DNA of 64,000 bases from Bacillota bacterium (GTDB lineage Bacteria; Bacillota; Clostridia; Christensenellales; Christensenellaceae), in assembly GCA_023408315.1 (NCBI GenBank), contig JAEYKI010000019.1, positions 186,001 to 250,000 of the forward strand, given 5' to 3'. Of this stretch, positions 42,610 through 51,563 are shown piece after piece. The notes under the pieces are model-generated. The model searched no databases and was not told where the DNA came from. It was given only the letters and a program-made list of their open reading frames with translations. Position 1 is the first letter of the stretch, and each line of letters opens with the position of its first letter. The position numbers were made by a program, and so were the translations under genes.

Positions 42610-44529
42610 TTGTACTTCATCGGATTCTTCATATTGTTTCCATTGATCTGCGCTCTTGCACTGTATGCCATACGGCATAACGGCGCCAGAAAAGCCGTTG
42701 TCAATGTTGCCAGCGCCATTACCATAGCTGGCGTTATTTTATTTATCGCCAATTTTTTCACAAGCGGTAAGAGTTCTTTTCTGAATATGCCTGAACCGGA
42801 AATGATGAACATGATCATGCTGGTTTGCGAACTGTTTATTACCGGACTTATTGTTTTTCTTTGCTGCAAATATAAAAGGTATTATATCATTCCCCTGCCC
42901 CTGGTACAGACAGGGCTTATGATTTGGCTGGAGCATTTCAGCGGTATAACCGTAGAGGAAAGCTCCATATTTTATGTGGACCAGCTTGCGGTGATCATGT
43001 GCTTTGTCATCGGCGTGGTTGGCTGCCTTATTTGCATCTATGCGCTCGGGTACATGAAAAGCTACCATGAACACCACAAAGAAGTGAAGGACAGGAGGCC
43101 TATGTTCTTCTTTCTTTTGTTTTTGTTTTTATCCGCAATGTTTGGGCTGGTGCTTTCCAACAGCCTGGTATGGATGTTCTTCTTCTGGGAAATCACAACC
43201 CTTTGCTCTTTTATTTTGATTGGATATTCCAAAACGCAGGAAGCCGTGCGCAATTCGTTCCGCGCGTTGTGGATGAACCTTTTGGGGGGCCTTGGATTTT
43301 CTATTGCGATTGTATACTGCGCCGTGGTTTTGCATACGGAAGGGCTGCAGCAGCTGATCCAGATGGGCAGCGCAGGCGCGGCCATCATTGTTCCGGTGAT
43401 TCTGCTCTCGTTTGCCGGGCTGGTCAAATCAGCGCAGTTTCCTTTCTCCCGCTGGCTTCTGGGCGCAATGGTGGCGCCCACTCCTACGTCCGCCCTGTTG
43501 CATTCGGCAACCATGGTTAAGGCGGGCGTATTTCTTTTAATCCGGTTGTCTCCGGCGCTGGGGAACAACTGGGCGGGTATTATGGTGACCACTGTGGGCG
43601 GATTTACGTTCCTGGCCGGTTCTCTTTTAGCCATTACGGACAGCGACGGCAAAAAGGTGCTTGCATATTCCACCGTTGCCAATCTGGGCCTGATTGCCGC
43701 ATGCGCGGGCGTTGGCGCCAACGAAGCGGTTTGGGCCGCAACACTACTGCTGATATTCCACGCGGTGTCCAAATCCCTTATGTTCCTTTCGGTGGGAGCG
43801 GTGGAAAACAACACCGGCAGCCGGAACATAGAGGACATGCACGGCCTTATCGTTAAAATGCCGGAGCTTGCATTTGTGCTGGTGGTTGGCATTGCGGGCA
43901 TGTTCCTGGCGCCGTTTGGGATGCTGATTTCAAAATGGGCCGCACTCAAAGCTTTTGTGGATGCAAATAACATCCTTCTCATTGTATTTCTTGTGTTTGG
44001 CAGCGCGGCCACGCTTTTTTACTGGACCAAGTGGCTGGCAAAGCTGGTGGCGGTTCTGCACCACAGCGACCGGCTGGATAAAAAAGTGCGCGGCGGCGAA
44101 TGGTTCTCTCTCATAACGCACGCGGTTTTGATGATCGCGCTGTTCCTGTTGTTCCCTGTGATATCCACCTATATGATTGAGCCCTTTTTGCAAGGGGTGT
44201 TTGGCGTCGCTACGCCTATTATCATTGGCCAGGGCAATGTAAACATTATGATCATCATGCTTTTTATGATCATCATTCTGCCGTTTGGCATACGGATATT
44301 CACGTTTGGCAAAAAGCCCAAGGTTGTCGCCTCCTATATGGGCGGCGTGAACTACGGGGACGACCGCGAGTTCATAGATTCCTTTGGCGGGCGCAAAAAG
44401 ATGTACCTCTCCGGATGGTATATGAAAAATTATTTTGGAGAAAAAAAGCTGCTGATCCCCTCTGAGGTGATTGCCAGCGCTGTTATCATTACTTTAGTGA
44501 TTATCTCGATTGGGGGTGCCATCCATTGA
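42610..44529 (+). CDS. echA: Ech hydrogenase subunit A (NuoL-like ion pump)
   Basis: A 639-residue membrane protein with about 14-16 helices of the NuoL/MrpA antiporter type. The region around SLVWMFFFWEITTLCSFILI and PFSRWLLGAMVAPTPTSALL contains the Glu and Lys residues that carry ions in these subunits. It would couple ferredoxin oxidation with H2 formation to proton or sodium export. The TTG at 42610 has AAAAGGAG 8 nt upstream. The stop overlaps the next start by 4 nt. It opens an operon in the order echABCDEF-hypAFCDE. Confidence 0.88.
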   Translation: MYFIGFFILFPLICALALYAIRHNGARKAVVNVASAITIAGVILFIANFFTSGKSSFLNMPEPEMMNMIMLVCELFITGLIVFLCCKYKRYYIIPLPLVQTGLMIWLEHFSGITVEESSIFYVDQLAVIMCFVIGVVGCLICIYALGYMKSYHEHHKEVKDRRPMFFFLLFLFLSAMFGLVLSNSLVWMFFFWEITTLCSFILIGYSKTQEAVRNSFRALWMNLLGGLGFSIAIVYCAVVLHTEGLQQLIQMGSAGAAIIVPVILLSFAGLVKSAQFPFSRWLLGAMVAPTPTSALLHSATMVKAGVFLLIRLSPALGNNWAGIMVTTVGGFTFLAGSLLAITDSDGKKVLAYSTVANLGLIAACAGVGANEAVWAATLLLIFHAVSKSLMFLSVGAVENNTGSRNIEDMHGLIVKMPELAFVLVVGIAGMFLAPFGMLISKWAALKAFVDANNILLIVFLVFGSAATLFYWTKWLAKLVAVLHHSDRLDKKVRGGEWFSLITHAVLMIALFLLFPVISTYMIEPFLQGVFGVATPIIIGQGNVNIMIIMLFMIIILPFGIRIFTFGKKPKVVASYMGGVNYGDDREFIDSFGGRKKMYLSGWYMKNYFGEKKLLIPSEVIASAVIITLVIISIGGAIH

Positions 44530-45389
44530 GCCCGACATTGACTGCAATTTTGTATGTTGTGATAGCGCCCTTTGCGGGCGGCCTGCTAGCGGGTATTGAC
44601 CGCAAGATTTCCGCGCGCATGCAGGGGAGGCAGGGCCCTCCGCTGCTGCAGCCGTTTTACGATCTGGGCAAGCTGTTCTCTAAGGAGTCCGTTGTTGTTA
44701 ATTCGCTGCAAAACGTATTTGTAATAGGATTTCTTGTGTTTATTGTATTTACCGGCATCCTGTTTTTTGCGGGGGCAGACCTGCTGCTGATGATTTTTGC
44801 TTTGACTCTTGCCAGCATTGTGCTGGTTTTGACCGCTGCCTCTGCAAATTCGCCGTACAGTTCCATGGGGGCGCAGAGGGAACTGATGCAGATGATGGCG
44901 TACGAACCCATGGTTTTGATCGTTGCGATTGCGTTTTACATGACCACCGGCAGTTTTACGGTGCAGAATATTGTGGGCGCCCAAAGCCCGGCCATTTATA
45001 CGGCGCCGGCCGTGTTTGCCGGATACCTGTACATTCTTACCATCAAGCTGCGCAAGTCTCCGTTTGACCTCAGCACATCGCATCACGCGCATCAGGAAAT
45101 GGTAAAAGGCATCACCACAGAGCTTTCCGGCAAAACGCTGGGCCTGCTGGAAGTTGCCCACTGGTACGAGAACATATTTCTGCTGGGAATCATCGCGCTG
45201 TTTATCATCAACGCAAACCCCGTCAGCTGGATCATAGGCATTGTGGTGGCGCTGGTGGCGTACTTTCTGGAGATTGTGATAGACAATACGTTCGCGCGCG
45301 TGAAGTGGCAGGTTATGCTCAAATCGGCATGGGTTGTTGCGCTGGTGGCCGGCATTGTGAATCTGCTGGTTATAAGTTTGATGAAATAA
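44526..45389 (+). CDS. echB: Ech hydrogenase subunit B (NuoH-like)
   Basis: A 287-residue membrane protein homologous to complex I subunit NuoH, with about eight helices. The loop GIDRKISARMQGRQGPPLLQ with PFYDLGKLFSKE is the conserved part next to the hydrogenase arm, and SPFDLSTSHHAHQE the second conserved loop. It anchors the soluble arm and forms the entry to the ion path. The start is TTG at 44526 (GGGGGTG 8 nt upstream), overlapping the echA stop. Confidence 0.9.
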   Translation: MSPTLTAILYVVIAPFAGGLLAGIDRKISARMQGRQGPPLLQPFYDLGKLFSKESVVVNSLQNVFVIGFLVFIVFTGILFFAGADLLLMIFALTLASIVLVLTAASANSPYSSMGAQRELMQMMAYEPMVLIVAIAFYMTTGSFTVQNIVGAQSPAIYTAPAVFAGYLYILTIKLRKSPFDLSTSHHAHQEMVKGITTELSGKTLGLLEVAHWYENIFLLGIIALFIINANPVSWIIGIVVALVAYFLEIVIDNTFARVKWQVMLKSAWVVALVAGIVNLLVISLMK

Positions 45390-45405
45390 GGAAGGTTTTA
45401 AATAC

Positions 45406-45864
45406 ATGTCAAGCATTTCTAAATCCCCATGGGTAATCCATTACGACGGCTCAAGCTGCAACGGCTGCGACATTGAAGTTCTTGCCTGCCTGACGCCGGT
45501 TTACGACCTGGAACGCTTTGGGATACTGAATACGGGGAACCCCAAGCACGCCGATATTTTTTTGGTAACGGGCGGCGTAAACGCACAGAATGCCCCGGTG
45601 ATCAAACAGATTTACGACCAGATTCCCTCTCCCAAGGTGGTGGTTGCGGTGGGCACGTGCGCCTGCGACGGCAATGTGTTTAAAGACTGTTACAACATTA
45701 TGGGCGGCGTGGATAAGGTCATCCCCGTGGACCTGTATATACCCGGCTGCGCCGCCCGCCCGGAAGCGATTATAGACGGCGCGGTGGCGGGCGCTAAGCT
45801 GCTGGAAGAAAAACGCAAAAAGCTGAAAGCGGCCAAGAGCGGGGCTAAGGAGGCGAAAAACTGA
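45406..45864 (+). CDS. echC: Ech hydrogenase small subunit C
   Basis: A 152-residue NuoB-like small subunit. The proximal [4Fe-4S] ligands are visible as CNGCDIEVLAC, VGTCACDG and PGCAARPEAI. It transfers electrons between the ferredoxin subunit and the NiFe site in EchE. AAGGAAGG lies before the ATG. The Lys/Ala-rich C-terminal tail (from about 135) is longer than needed for the fold. Its stop shares one base with the echD start. Confidence 0.92.
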   Translation: MSSISKSPWVIHYDGSSCNGCDIEVLACLTPVYDLERFGILNTGNPKHADIFLVTGGVNAQNAPVIKQIYDQIPSPKVVVAVGTCACDGNVFKDCYNIMGGVDKVIPVDLYIPGCAARPEAIIDGAVAGAKLLEEKRKKLKAAKSGAKEAKN

Positions 45865-46223
45865 TGGACACACAGAAACAGGAGATTCGGGTAATCTCGC
45901 ACCACGAACTGGTGCAGAACTCCCTGCTATTAAAAAATCAGAACTACCGGCTGGTGCATATATGCGCCACCAGGACGCTAGGCGGGTTTGAACTCTCCTA
46001 TGCGTTTTCGCTGGGGTACGACCTTGTAACCCTGCGCGCGCAGATTACGGAGGAAGACGAACTTTCCAGCATTTCCACCGTTTTTGCGCCAGCGTTTTTG
46101 TATGAAAACGAAATGAAAGACCTGTTTGGAATCAAAATCAGGCTGATTACGCTGGATTACAACGGCAACCTGTACCGCATAGAGCAAAAGGCGCCGTTCA
46201 GGAACGGGAAGGAGGCGGAGTAA
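45864..46223 (+). CDS. echD: Ech hydrogenase subunit D (NuoC-like)
   Basis: A 119-residue NuoC-like protein. FELSYAFSLGYDLVTLRAQI and the C-terminal FLYENEMKDLFGIKIRLI (the NuoC E-x-ReD-type motif) fit the family. It is a structural subunit between the small and large subunits. Starts on the last base of the echC stop. The order C-D-E-F is that of the Methanosarcina and clostridial ech operons. Confidence 0.88.
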   Translation: MDTQKQEIRVISHHELVQNSLLLKNQNYRLVHICATRTLGGFELSYAFSLGYDLVTLRAQITEEDELSSISTVFAPAFLYENEMKDLFGIKIRLITLDYNGNLYRIEQKAPFRNGKEAE

Positions 46224-46224
46224 T

Positions 46225-47304
46225 ATGTCAACAAGAAGCATCATTCCGTTTGGGCCGCAGCATCCTGTGCTGCCCGAACCGATCCACCTGGACCTGGTGA
46301 TAGAAGACGAAAAAGTGGTGGAGGCCATTCCTTCCATTGGCTTTATCCACAGGGGCCTTGAAAAGCTGGTGGAAAAACGGGATTTTACGGAAATGGTTTA
46401 TATTGCGGAGCGCATCTGCGGCATCTGCAGTTTTAAGCACGGCATGGGATACGCCAGCGCCGTGGAGAATATTATGGAAATAGAGGTCCCGGACCGTGCA
46501 AAGTTCCTGCGCGTTATTTGGGGGGAAATGTCCCGCGTTCACAGCCATCTTTTGTGGCTGGGCCTGCTTGCGGATGCATTTGGGTTTGAAAGCCTGTTCA
46601 TGCAGTCCTGGCGGCTGCGCGAGAAGATTCTGGATCTGTTTGAGATGACTACCGGCGGCCGGGTGATTTTCTCGGTAATCAAGGTTGGGGGCGTCCGGCG
46701 CGATATAGACGCGGAGACCCTTAAACTGATGGACGGCATTTTTAAGGATATGGATAAGGAAATACGGGAAATTGCCCGCGTGTTCCTGGAGGATATGTCC
46801 GTGCTGTCCCGCCTGAAGGGCGTTGGGATACTTACCAGGGAGGCCGCGCACGATCTGGGCGCTGTGGGCCCCATGATGCGCGCAAGCGGCATTCAATATG
46901 ATACCCGCAAACTGGGGTACGCGGCTTACGGACAGTTGGATTTTGATGTTATTACATCCGAAAACTGTGACAGCTACGCGCGCACAGAAGTGCGCATAGC
47001 GGAAATATTCCAGTCCCTGGACCTTATCCGCCAGGCGATTGCAAAGCTTCCGGAAGGAGAGGTTGCGGCGGCGTTTAAAGGCAACCCCAGCGGCGAATAC
47101 ACCATGCGCGTGGAACAGCCCAGGGGCGAGGCCATTTATTACGTTAAGGGGAACGGCACCAAGTTTATAGACCGGTTCCGCGTGCGCACGCCAACCTTTG
47201 CGAATATCCCCGCATTGCTGGAAACATTAAAGAACTGCCAGCTTGCCGATGTTCCCATTTTGATTTTAACCATTGATCCGTGTATCAGCTGCACCGAGAG
47301 ATAA
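46225..47304 (+). CDS. echE: Ech hydrogenase large subunit E (NiFe site)
   Basis: A 359-residue group 4 [NiFe] hydrogenase large subunit. The N-terminal ligand pair is ERICGICSFKHG (Cys65, Cys68) and the C-terminal pair DPCISC (Cys353, Cys356). The protein ends with TER only three residues after the last cysteine. It therefore lacks the C-terminal extension that is cut off in other [NiFe] hydrogenases, as known for Ech and CooH, and no maturation protease gene is present. GGAAGGAGG precedes the ATG. It catalyses proton reduction or H2 oxidation with ferredoxin. Confidence 0.93.
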   Translation: MSTRSIIPFGPQHPVLPEPIHLDLVIEDEKVVEAIPSIGFIHRGLEKLVEKRDFTEMVYIAERICGICSFKHGMGYASAVENIMEIEVPDRAKFLRVIWGEMSRVHSHLLWLGLLADAFGFESLFMQSWRLREKILDLFEMTTGGRVIFSVIKVGGVRRDIDAETLKLMDGIFKDMDKEIREIARVFLEDMSVLSRLKGVGILTREAAHDLGAVGPMMRASGIQYDTRKLGYAAYGQLDFDVITSENCDSYARTEVRIAEIFQSLDLIRQAIAKLPEGEVAAAFKGNPSGEYTMRVEQPRGEAIYYVKGNGTKFIDRFRVRTPTFANIPALLETLKNCQLADVPILILTIDPCISCTER

Positions 47305-47341
47305 GACCATATTAAGAAGGGAATTTAGTGAAGTGGCCATT

Positions 47342-47692
47342 ATGAATTTTACGGGCAGGGTTCTGAAAAACCTGTTTTCACGGCCTGCCACAACAAAATA
47401 TCCGACTATTAAAAAAACGTTCCCCGCGGCAACCAGGGGGCATATAGAGATTAACGTGGACGACTGCATTTTTTGCAGCATGTGCGCTAAGCGCTGCCCG
47501 TCCGACGCCATTGCGGTGGACAGGGCGGCCAAAAAGTGGGAGATCAGCCCTTACAGTTGCTGCCAGTGCGGCGAATGCGTGGCGGTGTGCCCCAAAAAGT
47601 GCCTGTTTATGAAAAACGAGTATACGGCGCCGGGGGCAGGCAAAACCAGCAGCACGTTTATCAAACGGGAAGCAGAGGCAAAGGAGCAGTAA
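47342..47692 (+). CDS. echF: Ech hydrogenase ferredoxin subunit F
   Basis: A 116-residue 2x[4Fe-4S] polyferredoxin like NuoI. The two motifs are CIFCSMCAKRCP and CCQCGECVAVCPKKC. The N-terminus MNFTGRVLKNLFSRPATTKY is typical for EchF. It receives electrons from soluble ferredoxin. The ribosome site is weak for the ATG at 47342; a GTG at 47333 with AAGGGA about 10 nt upstream is an alternative start. The gene is followed after 4 nt by hypA. Confidence 0.88.
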   Translation: MNFTGRVLKNLFSRPATTKYPTIKKTFPAATRGHIEINVDDCIFCSMCAKRCPSDAIAVDRAAKKWEISPYSCCQCGECVAVCPKKCLFMKNEYTAPGAGKTSSTFIKREAEAKEQ

Positions 47693-47696
47693 ATAA

Positions 47697-48038
47697 ATGC
47701 ACGAATATCATGAAGCCATTCATATCATAGAGCACGCCATAGAGCAGGCGCAGGCGGAGGGCAAGAAAAAGGTTACAAAAATTAATCTTGTAATTGGAGA
47801 GAATTCCGGTTATTCTGGGGATACAATCCGCATGCATTTTGAGGACGCGGCGGCAGGCACCATTTGCGAAGGGGCGGAAATCAGCGTGCGCCCGGTACGC
47901 GCCATGCTGAAGTGTCCAAACTGCGGCGAACTGTTCATGCGCAAGCCCCTTAGATTCGACTGCCCCCACTGCGGAGAGCAGGGCTTCCCCAGCGAGGTGG
48001 GGCGCGAAATGAGCATTGAAAGCATAGAGGCCGAATGA
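47697..48038 (+). CDS. hypA: Hydrogenase nickel-insertion protein HypA
   Basis: A 113-residue HypA. His2 of MHEY is the nickel ligand, and the zinc site is formed by LKCPNCGELF and FDCPHCGEQG. It delivers nickel to the EchE precursor, normally with the GTPase HypB, which is not encoded in this cluster. The stop overlaps the hypF start by 4 nt (ATGA). Confidence 0.9.
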   Translation: MHEYHEAIHIIEHAIEQAQAEGKKKVTKINLVIGENSGYSGDTIRMHFEDAAAGTICEGAEISVRPVRAMLKCPNCGELFMRKPLRFDCPHCGEQGFPSEVGREMSIESIEAE

Positions 48039-50284
48039 GTGACAAGAAAACATATGAAGTGCATATTTTAGGTCTGGTGCAGGGGGTGGGTTTCCGCCCC
48101 TTTGTGGTTCAGTCCGCCAAAAGGTTCTCCGTATCCGGCTGGGTTAAAAACAGCGGCGGCATCGTAATCTTGGAGGCTACCGGCGCACCGGAAGATATGA
48201 AGAATTTTCTGCGGGCGTTGCAGAATGAAGCGCCTCCCGGCGCGGACATCACAAATATACTTCTGAAGGAAATTCCCTACCGCGAATTCTACGGTTTTGC
48301 CATCAGCGCCAGCGGCGAGGAGGGGACCGATACACCTTTTATTCCGCCCGACCTTTCCCTGTGCGGCAAGTGCAGGGAAGAACTGTATAACAAGCAGGAC
48401 CGCCGTTATATGAATCCGTTTATCAGCTGCGTATCCTGCGGCCCCAGGTACAGCATTATAACCGGGCTTCCCTACGACCGCTGCCGCACCACCATGGGCA
48501 AATACAAGCTGTGCGCGGCATGCACAAAGGAATACCAGGGGGGGGGCAGGCGTGATTTTGCACAGACCATCTCCTGCAACGATTGCGGCCCTTTTTTGGT
48601 ATTCAAAAAAGATCAAACCGAGCTGACCGAAGGGCCCGCGCTGCAAAAAACAGTCGCGCTTCTGCGGGCTGAGGCCGTGCTTGCCATCAAGGGAATTGGC
48701 GGATACCATTTTGTATGCAGCCCATTTTCAGAGGAAGCGGTCAGGCGGCTCCGGCTTTTAAAACAGCGGGACAAAAAACCATTTGCGGTGATGTTTAAGA
48801 ATGTGGACGAGATACGGAAGTATTGTGAGGTGAGCGAGCGGGAAAGCCGCCTGCTCCTGTCGTCCCCCAGGCCTATTGTGCTGCTGCCATATGGCGGAGA
48901 CGGGCTGCAGGCCGGAGTGTGCGCAGAAAGCAGGTATTTGGGCGCGTTTTTGCCCTATACGCCCTTGCAGGAGATGCTGATGGACCTGTGCGGCCCGCTG
49001 GTAATGACCAGCGCCAATGTGACCGACCAGCCGATTCTGACGCAGGACCAGGATTTGCTTGCCATAAAATCGCAGTATCTGGACGGTGTTTTGTATAACA
49101 CGCGGCGCATTGTAACGCCCCAGGACGATTCCCTGATGCGGGTGGCCGCGGACAGGGAACAGGTGTTGCGCCGCAGCCGGGGCATTGTGCCCCTGCCGGT
49201 GCAGATGAGCGTAACCGCCAAAGCGCCCCTGTTTGCGGCGGGCGCGGACCTGAAGGCCGCGTTTTGTTTAATGGACGGCGACAGGGGATACGTGAGCCAG
49301 CACCTGGGCGACCTGGAGAACGCGGACGCGCACGCCTGTTACCGCGATACATACAGGCATATGGCCTCTTTATTTTCCATCAAGCCGCAGGCGGCGGCCT
49401 GCGACCTGCATCCGGACTATTTCAGCACCCGTTTTGCGCAGGAGACAGGGCTTCCGCTGGTAACCGTGCAGCACCACCACGCGCACATTGCGTCCGTTAT
49501 GGCGGAGCATGGAATCACAAATAAAATTATTGGCGTGGCGTTTGACGGCACGGGATACGGGGAAGACGGCGCTGTTTGGGGCGGGGAATTTTTGGTGTGC
49601 GAGGGCGGCCATTATAAGCGCGCCGGGCATCTGGGATACGTACCCATTTGCGGCGGCAACAACGCGGCCCGCGACGCGCTTGTATGCGCGAATTCGTACC
49701 TGATTGCCGCGGGCGTGGGCAACATGCTGGCAGACCAACGGTTTTCACTGGTGGAGGCCGCCATTAAAAACAACCTGGCAGTGCAGCGCTATTCCAGCAT
49801 GGGAAGGCTGTTTGACGCGGTGAGCTCCATTTTATGCATCAAAATGTATAACAGCTTTGAGGGGGAGTGCGCCATTGCTCTTGAAAACCTTGCGTACCGG
49901 GCGCTGGCGGAGGGAACGGAAGCTTTTCCCCTGCGGTTTGAAATCAGTCAGACGCCCGAAGGGCTTATGGCCGACCAGGCAAAGCTGGCGGGCGATATTG
50001 CGGAGGCGACGAGAAAAGGAGCAGGCAAAGGCAGCCTGGCGCTTGGGTTCCACCGCGCGGTTGCAAAACTGGTTCTTGGCATGTGCACATGGGTTGGTAA
50101 GGAGCAGAATACCAGGCAGGTGGCCCTTTCGGGCGGCGTGTTTGCGAACCGGATGCTGCTGGAAGACTGTGCGGGCCTGCTTGTGGGCGCGGGGTTTGAG
50201 GTTTTTCTGAACCACGAGGTTCCCATGAACGACGGTGGGATTTCACTTGGGCAGGCGTTTGTGGCCGCCCAGAAACTGGATTGA
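48035..50284 (+). CDS. hypF: Carbamoyltransferase HypF
   Basis: A 749-residue maturation protein that forms the carbamoyl-derived cyanide ligands. Domains in order: acylphosphatase-like (1-90, VQGVGFRPFV), two zinc fingers (CGKCREEL...CVSCGPR and CAACTKEY...CNDCGPF, about 108-185), YrdC-like carbamoyl-adenylate domain (about 200-380), and Kae1-like domain (about 390-749, with VQHHHAHIASVMAEHG for metal binding). Length is normal for HypF. It lies within the coupled hypAFCDE unit. Confidence 0.93.
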   Translation: MSDKKTYEVHILGLVQGVGFRPFVVQSAKRFSVSGWVKNSGGIVILEATGAPEDMKNFLRALQNEAPPGADITNILLKEIPYREFYGFAISASGEEGTDTPFIPPDLSLCGKCREELYNKQDRRYMNPFISCVSCGPRYSIITGLPYDRCRTTMGKYKLCAACTKEYQGGGRRDFAQTISCNDCGPFLVFKKDQTELTEGPALQKTVALLRAEAVLAIKGIGGYHFVCSPFSEEAVRRLRLLKQRDKKPFAVMFKNVDEIRKYCEVSERESRLLLSSPRPIVLLPYGGDGLQAGVCAESRYLGAFLPYTPLQEMLMDLCGPLVMTSANVTDQPILTQDQDLLAIKSQYLDGVLYNTRRIVTPQDDSLMRVAADREQVLRRSRGIVPLPVQMSVTAKAPLFAAGADLKAAFCLMDGDRGYVSQHLGDLENADAHACYRDTYRHMASLFSIKPQAAACDLHPDYFSTRFAQETGLPLVTVQHHHAHIASVMAEHGITNKIIGVAFDGTGYGEDGAVWGGEFLVCEGGHYKRAGHLGYVPICGGNNAARDALVCANSYLIAAGVGNMLADQRFSLVEAAIKNNLAVQRYSSMGRLFDAVSSILCIKMYNSFEGECAIALENLAYRALAEGTEAFPLRFEISQTPEGLMADQAKLAGDIAEATRKGAGKGSLALGFHRAVAKLVLGMCTWVGKEQNTRQVALSGGVFANRMLLEDCAGLLVGAGFEVFLNHEVPMNDGGISLGQAFVAAQKLD

Positions 50285-50299
50285 AAGGATAACACAGAA

Positions 50300-50515
50300 A
50301 TGTGCATTGCAATGCCGGGCAAAGTTGCCCGCATAGAGGGAAACCGGGCTACCGTGGATTTCAGCGGCAACCTGGTGCAAGCCCAGGCGGGGCTGGTGGA
50401 TGTAAAAGTGGGAGACAGCGTTCTGGTGCATGCGGGATGCATCATTCAGGTTCTCTCCCAGGAGGACAGCGATCTTCTGCTGGAGCTGCTTGCCCAGATG
50501 GAAGAGGCGCAATAG
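50300..50515 (+). CDS. hypC: HypC chaperone
   Basis: A 71-residue HypC/HybG chaperone beginning MCIAMPGKV. Cys2 is the residue that binds the iron centre and the large-subunit precursor. It works with HypD in building Fe(CN)2CO. The gene ends 10 nt before hypD. Confidence 0.93.
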   Translation: MCIAMPGKVARIEGNRATVDFSGNLVQAQAGLVDVKVGDSVLVHAGCIIQVLSQEDSDLLLELLAQMEEAQ

Positions 50516-50525
50516 GGGATTCTTC

Positions 50526-51560
50526 ATGCAGTTTGAAGAAGTCTTAAAGTTTTTGAAAGAATACGGCGGGCCGGAGACCGCTATTATGGAAGTTTGCGGC
50601 ACGCACACTGCGGCCATTGCGCGGTCCGGCATCCGCAGCCTGCTATCCGGCAGATTGCGGCTGGTATCCGGCCCGGGATGCCCTGTTTGCGTTACGGTTT
50701 CTTCCTACATAGACCGGTTGTGCGGGCTTTCCCTGACTCCGGGGCACGAGGTGGTTACTTTTGGCGACATGATGCGCGTACCGGGAAGCCGGGAAAGCCT
50801 GCTGGACGCACAGTCAAGGGGCGGCAGGGTGCGTATGGTGTATTCTCCGTTTGAAACGCTCAGGGCAGCCAAGGAGTATCCGGATACAACCTATGTGTTT
50901 GCCGCGGTGGGGTTTGAAACAACAGCGCCCATATATGCGCTGATGATAGAGGAAGCATTGCTGGAGGGTATCGGGAATATCCGCTTTTTAATGTCTGTTA
51001 AAACAATGCCCCCGGCCATAGAGTGGATCTGTTCGGAGAGCGGCGGGATTGCGGGCATGATTGCGCCCGGGCATGTAAGCGCCATCATAGGCAGCAACCC
51101 GTACCGGCCGCTTGCTCAAAAATACGGGATGCCTTTTGCGGTGGCCGGGTTTGGCGAAAAAGAAGTGTTGGCGGCCATATACGCGCTGGTCAAATTAAAA
51201 GGACAGGGAAAAGTGCTCAACCTGTACCCAAGTGTTGTGCGGGCGGAAGGAAACTTAAAAGCGCTGGCGCAGCTTGAGAGGTATTTTGAGCCGGGCGAGG
51301 CGCATTGGCGGGGTATGGGCGGCATTCCGGGTTCCGGGCTTTATTTGCGGCGGGAATTTATGCGGTTTGACGCGGGCAGCAGGGGCCTTGCGGACGATGC
51401 GGAAAACACAGGCTGCATGTGCGGCAAGGTGCTCACCGGCAGCAGCCCGGCAGATTGCCCGCTGTTTGGAAAGACTTGCACGCCGGATCATCCCAGGGGC
51501 GCGTGCATGGTTTCACTGGAGGGCGCGTGCTATTCCTGGTATAGTTATGAAAGGAAGTAA
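50526..51560 (+). CDS. hypD: HypD iron-sulfur maturation protein
   Basis: A 344-residue HypD. The catalytic motifs MEVCGTHT and SGPGCPVCVT are present, and the C-terminal cluster ligands lie in GCMCGKVLTG, ADCPLFGKTC and GACMVSLEGAC. It carries the Fe(CN)2CO precursor with HypC. The ATG at 50526 has GGGGA 6 nt upstream; the frame extends further upstream but overlaps hypC, and MQFEEVLKFL fits the family start. Confidence 0.93.
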   Translation: MQFEEVLKFLKEYGGPETAIMEVCGTHTAAIARSGIRSLLSGRLRLVSGPGCPVCVTVSSYIDRLCGLSLTPGHEVVTFGDMMRVPGSRESLLDAQSRGGRVRMVYSPFETLRAAKEYPDTTYVFAAVGFETTAPIYALMIEEALLEGIGNIRFLMSVKTMPPAIEWICSESGGIAGMIAPGHVSAIIGSNPYRPLAQKYGMPFAVAGFGEKEVLAAIYALVKLKGQGKVLNLYPSVVRAEGNLKALAQLERYFEPGEAHWRGMGGIPGSGLYLRREFMRFDAGSRGLADDAENTGCMCGKVLTGSSPADCPLFGKTCTPDHPRGACMVSLEGACYSWYSYERK

Positions 51561-51563
51561 ACG

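Noticed and set aside
43062..44012. 316-residue minus-strand open frame within echA
   Set aside because: The plus strand encodes conserved NuoL-type helices without break, and the opposite frame has no family features.
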